Of a stretch of 64,000 bases of DNA, positions 14,986 to 24,913 are shown in pieces. The notes under the pieces were generated by a model. That model had not been told where the DNA came from, did no database searches, and saw only the letters and a program-made list of their open reading frames with translations. The DNA lies in contig NZ_BDAG01000039.1 in assembly GCF_002091715.1 (NCBI RefSeq), forward strand, positions 1 through 64,000, given 5' to 3'. Origin of the DNA: Pseudomonas migulae NBRC 103157 (GTDB taxonomy: Bacteria; Pseudomonadota; Gammaproteobacteria; Pseudomonadales; Pseudomonadaceae). A program made the translations under genes and the position numbers. The number at the start of each line of letters is the position of its first letter. Position 1 is the first letter of the stretch.

Positions 14986-16886
14986 ATTGGCTCGGCAGGA
15001 GTAGGGCTTACCAACGGTAAACTGAGGACGAAGGTGGTACCACCGCTGGCCGGGTGCTCGACACCCAAATGTCCGCCCGTCGCGGCAGCCAGGCTGGCGG
15101 AAAGGGTCAGGCCGAGGCCCAGGCCCTGCTCGCCGGGTTTGGTGGTGAAGAACGGTTCGAACAGATGCTTGCGCGCTTCGGCGTCGATGCCGTGGCCGTT
15201 ATCGCGTACCCGCAGGCGATACTTGCCATCGAACTCTTCGCCTTCAAGCCACAACACCGGCAAGGGTTGTGCCTGCATGGCATCGAGCGCGTTACCGATC
15301 AGGTTGACCAGAATCTGCTCCAGGCGGGTCTGGTCGATCTGCACCTGCACATCGGCGAATTCGCGGTGCAGTTGCAGATGAACACTTTCGACGCGTCCGC
15401 CAAGCAGTTGCAGCGCGGCGTCGACCGCTTTGCCGAGGCAGGCTTGACCCTTGTCGTCACCCCGTCGGGCGAAGGAACGCAGGCTGGCGGTGATCCGGCC
15501 CATGCGGTCGATCAGTTCGTTGATGGTCTTGAGGTTGGTGCTGGCCACGTCCAGCTGACCACGTTCCAGAAAGCGCACGGTGTTGCCGGACAAGGTGCGC
15601 AGCGCAGCCAGTGGCTGGTTCAATTCGTGGGCGATGCTGGTGGACATCTGGCCGATGGCCGCGAGTTTCCCGGCCTGCACCAGTTCATCCTGAGCACGGC
15701 GCAGTGTCTCTTCAGCGTGCCGCCGTTCGCGGATCTGGCCCTTGAGCCGTTCGTTGCTGGCGCGCAGATCGGTGGTGCGTTCGGTAATCCGACGCTCCAG
15801 TTGATTGTTGGCTGCCTGCAAGGCTTCCCGGGCGGCGAGGCGGGTGGCGATCACTTTGCGCCGCTCGTTCCAGGCAATCAGCAGGAACGCCACGAGGGCA
15901 AACGCCACCGCGACCAGGATCCCCTGATTGATCGCTTCGCGGCGCAAATCCTGCAACGGCGTGAGCAGGGTGAAATTCCACGGCGTGTCGCTCAAGGGGC
16001 GGGTTTGCGAGAGGTAGCTGATGTCCTCTTGGTCGGACTCCACTTCGCTGTTGGCCGGGAAGGTCAGCTTTTCCTCGCCCTCCGCCAGTTTTTCCCGGGC
16101 CAGCGGTTGCAGTTCGTTGAGCGGGAACCAGTAGTACTGAAGGCTGCGGGCAAGTTTTTCTTTGGTTTCATCGCTCAACGGAACCACTGACTTGAGCCGT
16201 CGCGCCGGATCGCTGGACAGAATGATGATGCCGTTTTCGTCGCTGACGAAGGCTTCCAGGCGCGCCCGTTGCCAGCGTTCTTCCAGGGCTTCGAGGCGGA
16301 CCTTGACCACCGCGACACCGATGATCTTGCCGTGTTCTTCCAGGCCATGGGCCAGGTAATAGCCGGGTTCGCCGCTGGTGCTGCCGATGCCATAGAAGCG
16401 CCCCGGCTGGCCGCGAACGGCGTTCTGGAAATAGGCGCGGAAGGACAGGTCTTCACCGAGGTAACTGTCGACATCGCGCCAGTTGCTGGTGGCCATGACA
16501 CGGCCGGTAGTGTCCATCACGTAGATGGCCCGACTGCGGCTGCGCCGGTTCAGGCCTTCGAGGTATTCATTGACCGTTTGCCGGTATTCCGGCGACGGAT
16601 CGGCCAACAGCTTCGACACACTGGATTCGAGTTCCAGCAGGCTGGGCAGGTAAGTGTATTTGCTGATTTCGCTCTCGACGGCGCGGGCGTGCAGTTCGAG
16701 CTGACGCTGGCCGTTCTCGCTGAGGCTGCGGATGCCGTAATGTTCGCTGACCCAGAAGCCGACGTAACCCAACCCGATCATCAGTGCGATAACCAGAGGC
16801 GGCAGGAACAGATGGCGAATCAGACGGGGTTTCACGGCGAGTGATGGCGGCGCAGCGCGATAAAGAGTGGGATCGCATTTCATCAC
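14982..16886 (-). CDS. aauS: AauS, DctB-like sensor histidine kinase
   Basis: A 634-residue kinase. TM1 lies near 27-46, a periplasmic double-Cache-like sensor near 47-315 and TM2 near 320-338. A coiled-coil linker follows (about 345-405), then HisKA with H420 in SIAHELNQP, and an ATPase domain with a GLGLGLTL G-box. The layout is that of DctB. It overlaps aauR by four bases. It should sense acidic amino acids in the periplasm. The first of two adjacent Met codons (16886 or 16883) was taken. A REPIN separates it from aatP, so it may have its own promoter. Confidence 0.88.
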   Translation of the reverse strand: MMKCDPTLYRAAPPSLAVKPRLIRHLFLPPLVIALMIGLGYVGFWVSEHYGIRSLSENGQRQLELHARAVESEISKYTYLPSLLELESSVSKLLADPSPEYRQTVNEYLEGLNRRSRSRAIYVMDTTGRVMATSNWRDVDSYLGEDLSFRAYFQNAVRGQPGRFYGIGSTSGEPGYYLAHGLEEHGKIIGVAVVKVRLEALEERWQRARLEAFVSDENGIIILSSDPARRLKSVVPLSDETKEKLARSLQYYWFPLNELQPLAREKLAEGEEKLTFPANSEVESDQEDISYLSQTRPLSDTPWNFTLLTPLQDLRREAINQGILVAVAFALVAFLLIAWNERRKVIATRLAAREALQAANNQLERRITERTTDLRASNERLKGQIRERRHAEETLRRAQDELVQAGKLAAIGQMSTSIAHELNQPLAALRTLSGNTVRFLERGQLDVASTNLKTINELIDRMGRITASLRSFARRGDDKGQACLGKAVDAALQLLGGRVESVHLQLHREFADVQVQIDQTRLEQILVNLIGNALDAMQAQPLPVLWLEGEEFDGKYRLRVRDNGHGIDAEARKHLFEPFFTTKPGEQGLGLGLTLSASLAAATGGHLGVEHPASGGTTFVLSLPLVSPTPAEPI

Positions 16887-16936
16887 AGATGCCTTGGGTC
16901 AACCACAACACAAATCTCCAAGCCACCACCGACCCC

Positions 16937-17019
16937 TGTAGGAGCCGGCTTGCTGGCGATGGAGTGTCAGGCGACATCAATGTGGCTGACCCACCATCGC
17001 CAGCAAGCCGGCTCCTACA
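16937..17019. repeat. REPIN between aatP and aauS
   Basis: Arms of TGTAGGAGCCGGCTTGCTGG type pair for 26 bp (outer ends 16937 and 17019), then diverge toward the loop. The element lies directly downstream of aatP and could define the 3' end of the aat mRNA. Confidence 0.88.
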
Positions 17020-17036
17020 AGGAAGCGGTGTCTTTC

Positions 17037-17771
17037 TTAGTGCTGCAGAATCTTGGCGAGGAAGTGCTGAGTACGCTCGGCGCGAGCATTTATGTCGCCG
17101 AAGAATTCCTCTTTCTTGCAATCTTCGATGATTTTGCCCTGGTCCATGAAGATCACCCGATCCGCCACTTTACGGGCGAAGCCCATTTCGTGGGTTACGC
17201 ACATCATGGTCATGCCTTCGTGGGCCAGTTGCACCATTACGTCGAGCACTTCGTTGACCATCTCAGGGTCCAGCGCCGAGGTCGGTTCGTCGAACAGCAT
17301 GACGATCGGGTCCATCGCCAGCGCACGGGCAATCGCCACACGCTGTTGCTGACCACCGGAGAGCTGGCCCGGATGCTTGTGGGCGTGCGCCGAAAGACCG
17401 ACGCGCTCCAGCAGTTGCAGGCCTTTCTTGGTGGCTTCTTCCTTGCTGCGCCCCAACACCTTGATCTGCGCGATGGTCAGGTTTTCGGTGATGGTCAGGT
17501 GCGGGAACAGTTCGAAATGCTGGAACACCATGCCGACGCGCGAACGCAGTTTCGGCAGGTTGGTCTTCGGGTCCGCAATGGAGGTGCCATCGACCACGAT
17601 GTCGCCTTTCTGGAACGGTTCCAGCGCGTTGACGCATTTGATCAGGGTGGATTTGCCGGAGCCGGACGGCCCGCACACCACAATCACTTCGCCTTTTTTG
17701 ACCTCGGTGCTGCAGTCAGTCAGTACCTGGAAGTCGCCATACCACTTGTTGACATTCTTGATAGAGATCAT
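17037..17771 (-). CDS. aatP: acidic amino acid ABC transporter ATPase
   Basis: A 244-residue ATPase of the polar amino acid (GltL/GlnQ) family. Walker A is GPSGSGKST near residue 34, the signature is LSGGQQQR and Walker B is VMLFDEPTSALD. Length and motifs are complete. The start overlaps aatM by four bases. It powers the AatJQMP importer for glutamate and aspartate. Confidence 0.94.
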   Translation of the reverse strand: MISIKNVNKWYGDFQVLTDCSTEVKKGEVIVVCGPSGSGKSTLIKCVNALEPFQKGDIVVDGTSIADPKTNLPKLRSRVGMVFQHFELFPHLTITENLTIAQIKVLGRSKEEATKKGLQLLERVGLSAHAHKHPGQLSGGQQQRVAIARALAMDPIVMLFDEPTSALDPEMVNEVLDVMVQLAHEGMTMMCVTHEMGFARKVADRVIFMDQGKIIEDCKKEEFFGDINARAERTQHFLAKILQH

Positions 17772-18442
17772 ACGGCAAACCTTTTTTGCAGACGCTTGAC
17801 CAGCAGCGAGGCGGCAAAGCTGATTGTGAAGTACACGAGACCTGCGAAGATCAGGAACTCATTCGAGCGGCCGATGATGTCGCCACTGGCACGCGAGGCA
17901 TTGAGGAAGTCCACCAGGCCGACGGCGTAGACCAGCGAGGTGTCCTGAAACAGGATGATGCTCTGTTGCAGCAGCAGCGGGGTCATCTTGCGGAACGCTT
18001 GCGGCAGGATGATCAGACGCATCATCTGGCCATACGACATGCCCAGGGCCTGGGCAGCGCCCATCTGGCCTTTGGGAATCGACTGCACGCCAGCACGGAC
18101 GATTTCGCAGAAGTACGCCGCTTCGAACATCATGAATGCCACGATGCACGAGGCGAATGCGCCGATCGGTGTGTCTTCGCCGGTGATCCAGCGCAGCACG
18201 AACGGCACCGCCAGGTAGAACCAGGTGATGACCAGCAGCAGTGGAATCGAACGGAAGTAGTTAACGTAGGCGCCGGCGATGTTCGACAGCACTTTGCTGT
18301 GGGACAGACGCATCAGCGCGAGGATCGTGCCGAGGATGATCCCGCCAATGACGCCGAGCGCCATCAGTTGCAGGGTCATGACCATGCCGTTCCACAGGCC
18401 CGGCAGGGACGGGATGATGCCCGAGAAGTCGAATTCCATCAT
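17768..18442 (-). CDS. aatM: acidic amino acid ABC transporter permease
   Basis: A 224-residue HisM/GltK-type permease with about five helices and the EAA-type loop EIVRAGVQSIPKGQ. The start overlaps the aatQ stop by four bases and there are two adjacent ATG codons. It forms the membrane channel with AatQ. Confidence 0.92.
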   Translation of the reverse strand: MMEFDFSGIIPSLPGLWNGMVMTLQLMALGVIGGIILGTILALMRLSHSKVLSNIAGAYVNYFRSIPLLLVITWFYLAVPFVLRWITGEDTPIGAFASCIVAFMMFEAAYFCEIVRAGVQSIPKGQMGAAQALGMSYGQMMRLIILPQAFRKMTPLLLQQSIILFQDTSLVYAVGLVDFLNASRASGDIIGRSNEFLIFAGLVYFTISFAASLLVKRLQKRFAV

Positions 18443-19185
18443 TTACCCCCTACGGAGATCAGGCCCGGTACGGCCACTTTCTTCTCTACCAGGCGCATCA
18501 GCAGCATCAGGCTCATGTTCAGGGTGAAGTAGATCAGGGTCGCCAGGGTGAACGCTTCGAACAGGTTCGCGGAGAACTCGGCGGTCTGTTTGGTCTGTGC
18601 GAGCAGCTCCATCAGGCCGATCAGCGAGGCGACGGAGGTGTTCTTGAATACGTTCAAGAATTCCGAGGTGAGCGGCGGAATGATGATCCGGTAGGCCTGG
18701 GGCAGCAGCACGTTCCAGTAGATCTGCGGCAGCTTGAAGCCCATGGCGCGAGCTGCGGATTCCTGGCCTTTGGGCAACGCCTGAATACCGGTGCGCACCT
18801 GTTCGCAAACGCGAGCCGTGGTGAACAGGCCCAGGCAGACAACCACGCTGAGGAACGCCGAAGTGGTCGGGTTCAGGTCCTGTTTGTACCATTCCTGCAG
18901 GTCTGGCGGCAGCAGGTCGGGCACCAGGAAGTACCAGATGAACAGCTGCACCAGCAGCGGTACGTTACGGAAAAGTTCGACGTAGCAGGTGGCGATGCCC
19001 GATACGATGCGGTTTGGCACGGTGCGCATGACACCCAGGATCGAGCCCAGTATCAGGGCGATGATCCAGGCCGCGATGGCGATGCCGATGGTCCAGCCCA
19101 GACCGGACACGTACCAGTCGAAATAGGTCTCGCTGCCCACGCCGGTGGACTTGAAGAACACGCCCCAGTCCCAGTTGTAATTCAT
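18439..19185 (-). CDS. aatQ: acidic amino acid ABC transporter permease
   Basis: A 248-residue GltJ-type permease. The N-terminus MNYNWDWGVF is usual for this subfamily. The EAA loop reads RTGIQALPKGQ, and a long loop between helices 2 and 3 contains PDLLPPDLQ. It is preceded by a 194-bp intercistronic stretch with a strong hairpin after aatJ, so its level is probably below that of the binding protein. Confidence 0.92.
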   Translation of the reverse strand: MNYNWDWGVFFKSTGVGSETYFDWYVSGLGWTIGIAIAAWIIALILGSILGVMRTVPNRIVSGIATCYVELFRNVPLLVQLFIWYFLVPDLLPPDLQEWYKQDLNPTTSAFLSVVVCLGLFTTARVCEQVRTGIQALPKGQESAARAMGFKLPQIYWNVLLPQAYRIIIPPLTSEFLNVFKNTSVASLIGLMELLAQTKQTAEFSANLFEAFTLATLIYFTLNMSLMLLMRLVEKKVAVPGLISVGGK

Positions 19186-19331
19186 TAGGGTCTCCCCTCA
19201 GTTCAATCGATGTGCAAGTGCCCGCTTGGGGGAAGCTCCGTTCCCGCCTGACCTTTACGATCAAGCACACGCTCCCGGCTCGACAGCCACCGGTTCGAGT
19301 GTTTCCAAAAATGCCAGCAGGAAGTGACCAC

Positions 19332-19361
19332 CTCCTGAAAGGGCAGCGGCCCTCTCAGGAG
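19332..19361 (-). promoter_or_regulatory. intercistronic hairpin between aatJ and aatQ
   Basis: CTCCTGA/TCAGGAG and AGGGC/GCCCT form a 12-bp stem with one internal A-C mismatch and a 4-nt loop, directly after the aatJ stop. No T-run follows on the minus strand. It therefore looks like a 3' stabiliser or partial terminator that lifts binding-protein mRNA over the rest of the operon. Confidence 0.65.
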
Positions 19362-19379
19362 ATAAGGTTAGTCAGAAAA

Positions 19380-20294
19380 TCAGGACTTCTTGTCGTCAGC
19401 CGCTTTATCAGTCGGATTGGCGATCAGGGCCTTGAGCTCGTCGCTCATCGGGAAGTTAAGGTTCAGACCTTTTGGCGGGATTGGCTGCATGAACCATTTT
19501 TCGTAGATCTTGTTGATCTCGCCCGACTTGTAGGTCGCCACGATGGCGTCGTCTACAGCCTTCTTGAACGGCTCGTCGCCCTTGCGGACCATGCAGCCGT
19601 AGATTTCGTAGGACTGTGGAGTGCCGGTCACGGCCCAGTCAGAGGCTTTCTTGGCCTTGGCTGCTTCACCTGCCAGCAGGGCGTCGTCCATCATGAACGC
19701 CACGGCACGGCCGGTTTCCAGCATCTGGAAGGATTCGCCGTGGTCTTTGGCGGAGATGACGTTCATGCCCATCTGCTTGTCGGCGTTCATCGCCTTGAGG
19801 ATGCGTTCGGACGTGGTGCCGGCGGTGGTCACGACGTTCTTGCCGGCCAGGTCAGCGAAATCCTTGTACTTGGAGTCTGCCTTGGACAGCAGGCGAGTAC
19901 CGATTTCGAAAATGCCGACGGAGAAGTCGACCTGCTGCTGACGCTCGACGTTGTTGGTGGTGGAACCGCACTCGAGGTCCACGGTGCCGTTCTGCACCAG
20001 CGGGATACGGGTTTGCGAGGTCACCAGGTTGTATTTGACCTGGAGATTCGGCATGTCGAGGTCTTTTTTCAGGGCTTCAACGACTTTCAGCTGAATGTCG
20101 TGGGAGTAGCCAACCGGTTTGCCGGAAGCGTCCGCGATATAGGAAAACGGAATGGAAGCGTCACGATGCCCGAGGGTGATGACACCGGACTCTTTGATCT
20201 TCTTCAGTGTGCCGGTGAGTTCGGCAGCGAAAACTGGAGTGGTAATCAGAGCGGCAGCAATGGCTGCGCCCAGGATATGGGGAACGATGCGCAT
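19380..20294 (-). CDS. aatJ: glutamate/aspartate periplasmic binding protein
   Basis: A 304-residue GltI-type solute-binding protein. It has a Sec signal peptide (1-22, cleaved after VFA), then an SBP_bac_3 fold with GVITLGHRDASIPFSYI and ECGSTTNN. The start at 20294 is preceded by GAGGAAA; the longer frame would put 40 residues before the signal. It is the first gene of aatJQMP. The upstream region has a sigma54 promoter and two AauR-type boxes. Confidence 0.94.
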   Translation of the reverse strand: MRIVPHILGAAIAAALITTPVFAAELTGTLKKIKESGVITLGHRDASIPFSYIADASGKPVGYSHDIQLKVVEALKKDLDMPNLQVKYNLVTSQTRIPLVQNGTVDLECGSTTNNVERQQQVDFSVGIFEIGTRLLSKADSKYKDFADLAGKNVVTTAGTTSERILKAMNADKQMGMNVISAKDHGESFQMLETGRAVAFMMDDALLAGEAAKAKKASDWAVTGTPQSYEIYGCMVRKGDEPFKKAVDDAIVATYKSGEINKIYEKWFMQPIPPKGLNLNFPMSDELKALIANPTDKAADDKKS

Positions 20295-20409
20295 CAAATT
20301 TTCCTCGACATTGTTTTTTTTATGGAGCCAGTTCATCGGCCCTTTTGTGCTTCCGAGTGGCTGTTGGCGTCTGTAGGTCCGCACAACAAGCATTCGTCCA
20401 AGAGTGTAG

Positions 20410-20425
20410 AGCATGACTCGTGCCA
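20410..20425 (-). promoter_or_regulatory. predicted sigma54 promoter of aatJQMP
   Basis: The minus strand reads TGGCAC-GAGTC-ATGCT, close to TGGCAC-N5-TTGCW, with GG-N10-GC spacing intact. The start point would be near 20399, giving a leader of about 105 nt. This agrees with the known sigma54 dependence of AauR targets. Confidence 0.82.
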
Positions 20426-20501
20426 GGCCAGGTGTAATGGGTCAATATATTGATTTATAAGGATATTTATTATTTTTTATGTGATTTTTGTTGATGGGAA
20501 A

Positions 20502-20515
20502 TCCGGTTAACCGAA
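20502..20515. promoter_or_regulatory. AauR-type box, promoter-proximal
   Basis: TCCGG-TTAA-CCGAA differs from the AauR motif TTCGG-N4-CCGAA at one position. Its centre lies 31 bp from the perfect box at 20533, close to three helical turns, so both could be bound on one face. Confidence 0.7.
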
Positions 20516-20532
20516 TCGACCGGCAGGTCGCG

Positions 20533-20546
20533 TTCGGAAAACCGAA
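20533..20546. promoter_or_regulatory. AauR-type box, perfect match
   Basis: TTCGG-AAAA-CCGAA matches the AauR inverted repeat reported in P. putida exactly. It lies about 130 bp upstream of the sigma54 -12 element of aatJ. Confidence 0.82.
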
Positions 20547-20611
20547 TGCAATGCCGTCGTCGGTCGGTAGCCTGCTTGCTCCTACAGGGGGGGGGCGGTG
20601 TCCGGCGGAAA

Positions 20612-20650
20612 GCAAAAAGCCCCTGAATCTCTCGATTCAGGGGCTTTGCT
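20612..20650. terminator. bidirectional terminator, 3' of glpD
   Basis: AAAGCCCCTGAATC pairs perfectly with GATTCAGGGGCTTT around TCTC. On the minus strand it is followed by TTTTTGC, so it should end the glpD transcript. Confidence 0.88.
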
Positions 20651-20667
20651 CTAACCGGGATTCCCGA

Positions 20668-22206
20668 TCAGGCCGCTTCGATCTTGCTGCGGTTCTGCTC
20701 GACCTTGCTCAGGTAATCCGCGAGTTTCTGCTGCTCGGCCTCAGTGGTGAACAGGCCGAGCTTGCTGCGGCGCCAAAGAATGTCATGTGCCGTGGTCGCC
20801 CACTCTTCACTGCACAGGTAATCGACTTCGCGGGTGTAGAGACCGCCGCCAATGTGTTCGCCCAGATCGTTGAGGTTCTGTACGCCTTCGAGCATGCGCC
20901 ACGTGCGGCTGCCGTAGGTCGTGGCCCAGCGGCGGGCGATTTCAGTCGGCACCCAGTCGAACTGGTCACGAATCCGCGAACTCAGCGCCTGCGGGGTGCT
21001 CATGTCTTCGCCGCCCGGCAGGGTCGCCGTGGCGGTCCAGCTTGGCTTGATGTGCGTGAAGTACGGTGCCAGTTGTGCCAGCGCCGACTCGGCCAGTTTG
21101 CGGTAGGTGGTCAGCTTGCCACCGAATACCGACAGCAACGGCGCTTCTTCTCCCGTGCCCGACAAGGCCAGGGTGTAGTCGCGGGTGACGGCTGACGGAT
21201 TGTCGGATTCGTCGTTGCACAGCGGGCGAACACCGGAATAGCTGTGCAGGATGTCGTCGCGGCTGATCTGCTTTTTGAAATGAGCGTTGACCACTTTCAA
21301 CAGGTAATCGGTTTCGCCTTCGGTGATTGCCACCTTCGCCGGATCGCCGGTGTATTCGCGGTCGGTGGTGCCGATCAGGGTGAAGTGGTTCAGGTACGGA
21401 ATGGTGAACACGATGCGCTGATCTTCGTTTTGCAGAATGTGCGCATGCTCGCCTTCATAGAGTTTCGGCACGATCAGGTGGCTGCCCTGGATCAGGCGGA
21501 TGCCGTAAGGCGATTCCATCTTCAGGTCATCACGAATGAACTTGGCGACCCACGGACCGGCCGCGTTCACCAATGCCTTGGCGCGAATCGAAAACAGGCT
21601 GCCGTCGGCGCGTTCCAGGTGCAGATGCCACAGGCCTTTGGTGCGACGAGCGCTGACGCAACGGGTCTGGGTGTGAACGTGGGCGCCTTGCTCGCGGGCG
21701 GCCATGGCATTCAGGACGACGAGGCGAGCATCGTCGACCCAGCAATCGGAATATTCGAAGCCTTTGGTGATTTCGCTCTTCAGCGGGCTGTCCGGGCCGA
21801 ACTTCAGGCTTTTCGAACCTTCCAGTTTTTCCCGTTTGCCGAGGTTGTCATAAAGGAACAAACCGGCGCGAATCATCCACGCCGGACGCAGGTGCGGACG
21901 GTGTGGCAGCACGAAACGCATTTGCTTGACGATGTGCGGCGCCTTGGCCAGCAATACTTCGCGCTCTGCGAGGGCTTCACGCACCAGGCGGAATTCGTAA
22001 TGTTCGAGGTAGCGCAGGCCGCCGTGGATCAGCTTGCTGCTGGCCGACGAGGTATGGCTGGCCAGATCATCCTTTTCACAAAGGAATACCGAGAGACCGC
22101 GGCCGGCGGCATCCGCTGCGATCCCCACGCCATTGATCCCGCCACCGATGACGGCAATGTCGTAGACCTCAGCGAGAGGGGGCGTAGGCAAGGTAGAAGT
22201 GGGCAT
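20668..22206 (-). CDS. glpD: glycerol-3-phosphate dehydrogenase, aerobic
   Basis: A 512-residue FAD enzyme with the dinucleotide motif VIGGGINGVGIA near residue 19, followed by the FAD-associated LCEKDDLASHTSSASSKLIHGGLRY region. It oxidises sn-glycerol 3-phosphate to dihydroxyacetone phosphate at the inner membrane and passes electrons to quinone. The start is the ATG at 22206, which places the Rossmann motif normally; a longer frame adds 33 unrelated residues. Half-sites resembling the GlpR operator lie just upstream. It lies 275 bp from glpR, separated by a REP pair. Confidence 0.95.
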   Translation of the reverse strand: MPTSTLPTPPLAEVYDIAVIGGGINGVGIAADAAGRGLSVFLCEKDDLASHTSSASSKLIHGGLRYLEHYEFRLVREALAEREVLLAKAPHIVKQMRFVLPHRPHLRPAWMIRAGLFLYDNLGKREKLEGSKSLKFGPDSPLKSEITKGFEYSDCWVDDARLVVLNAMAAREQGAHVHTQTRCVSARRTKGLWHLHLERADGSLFSIRAKALVNAAGPWVAKFIRDDLKMESPYGIRLIQGSHLIVPKLYEGEHAHILQNEDQRIVFTIPYLNHFTLIGTTDREYTGDPAKVAITEGETDYLLKVVNAHFKKQISRDDILHSYSGVRPLCNDESDNPSAVTRDYTLALSGTGEEAPLLSVFGGKLTTYRKLAESALAQLAPYFTHIKPSWTATATLPGGEDMSTPQALSSRIRDQFDWVPTEIARRWATTYGSRTWRMLEGVQNLNDLGEHIGGGLYTREVDYLCSEEWATTAHDILWRRSKLGLFTTEAEQQKLADYLSKVEQNRSKIEAA

Positions 22207-22246
22207 CGGCTGGCCTCGGGCTTTTATGATTTTCGGTATTGGATTT

Positions 22247-22261
22247 CGAACATAAATGTTC
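22247..22261. promoter_or_regulatory. candidate GlpR operator upstream of glpD
   Basis: CGAACAT-AA-ATGTTC is an inverted repeat made of the ATGTTCG half-site of the E. coli GlpR operator. It lies about 40 bp upstream of the glpD start. A further CGAACAT half-site is at 22351-22357. The assignment rests on similarity to the enterobacterial consensus. Confidence 0.5.
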
Positions 22262-22389
22262 ATTTGCGAAAATGGTAGCCCATAAAGACGCGCACAGCCA
22301 GTCAACTTCGATTGAAAATACTGATCGAAGGGCGGGTAAAGGAAAATTTACGAACATTTAAAGCGGAAGGAGAGGGTATTGCGGGGCAT

Positions 22390-22460
22390 GCATGTGTCGG
22401 CACCGGCTTGCTGGCGATGGCGTCCTCAGTACGTCATCGCCAGCAAGCCGGCTCCTACAG
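22390..22460. repeat. decayed REP pair between glpR and glpD
   Basis: CCGGCTTGCTGGCGATG and its complement face each other (centre near 22428). The right arm is complete to CTCCTACAG while the left arm has lost the TAGGAGC part. Confidence 0.8.
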
Positions 22461-22481
22461 GTTGTTTAACAGCCTTCGGTG

Positions 22482-23237
22482 TTAAACGACCTCGAGTCGA
22501 ATCTTGTGCTGACTCAACAACTGAGCCAACGCCGGCACAGGCTGCTGATCCGTCACCAGGCAATCGATCAAGCTGATCGGCCCCAGGCGAATCATGGCAT
22601 TGCGCCCGAATTTGCTGGAGTCCGCCGCCAGAATCACTTTACGAGCATTGGCAATGATCGCTTGCGACACCCGCACTTCCTGATAATCGAAGTCGAGCAG
22701 GCTGCCGTCTTCATCGATACCGCTGATGCCGACCAACGCGAAATCGACCTTGAACTGGTTAATGAAGTCGACACTCGCCTGACCGACCACACCCCCATCG
22801 CGCCGCACATTGCCGCCAGTCAGCAGAACGTCGAAGTCGTCCTTGGCACTGAGCATCGAAGCCACGTGCAGGTTGTTGGTGATGATCTTCAGGTGATTGT
22901 GGTTGAGCAGCGCCCGCGCAATCGATTCGGTGGTCGTACCGATATTGATGAACAACGAGGCGTGATCGGGGATCTGTGCCGCAATGGCTTCGCCGATACG
23001 CTGCTTTTCATCGCGCATCTGGTCGGCGCGCATCGCGTAGGCGGTGTTTTCGACACTGGAATCGTAGGCCGCGCCACCATGGTAGCGACGCAACAAATTG
23101 GCTTCCGCGAGCTGATTGATGTCGCGGCGGATGGTCTGCGGTGTAACGACGAACAGCGTAGCCATTTCCTCGATGCTGACGTAGCCGCGTTCGCGAACCA
23201 GCTCGAGGATTTGCTGCTGACGGGGAGGCAGATTCAT
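22482..23237 (-). CDS. glpR: GlpR, DeoR-family glycerol regulon repressor
   Basis: A 251-residue DeoR-type repressor. The N-terminal winged HTH (1-57) includes VTPQTIRRDINQL. The C-terminal sugar-phosphate sensor domain has FINIGTTTESIA and ITNNLHVA. The likely inducer is glycerol 3-phosphate. It sits between glpK and glpD, the normal Pseudomonas order, and should repress glpFK and glpD. A 95-bp gap separates it from glpK. Confidence 0.93.
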   Translation of the reverse strand: MNLPPRQQQILELVRERGYVSIEEMATLFVVTPQTIRRDINQLAEANLLRRYHGGAAYDSSVENTAYAMRADQMRDEKQRIGEAIAAQIPDHASLFINIGTTTESIARALLNHNHLKIITNNLHVASMLSAKDDFDVLLTGGNVRRDGGVVGQASVDFINQFKVDFALVGISGIDEDGSLLDFDYQEVRVSQAIIANARKVILAADSSKFGRNAMIRLGPISLIDCLVTDQQPVPALAQLLSQHKIRLEVV

Positions 23238-23332
23238 GGGGCTTCCTTTGGGCTGCCGTGCAAAATTTGCCCATGATGCCGCAGGAATCTGCTCCCTACC
23301 AGTTACATACAGATACGAGTACTTACGTTGGC

Positions 23333-24838
<1,506 letters not shown>

Positions 24839-24913
24839 GTCGATTGCCTTGGACGAAAAAAGGGAGTGAGGTCAGGCGCGGGACCAAGTGGGCAGGGTCG
24901 CGCGCCTACGGTA

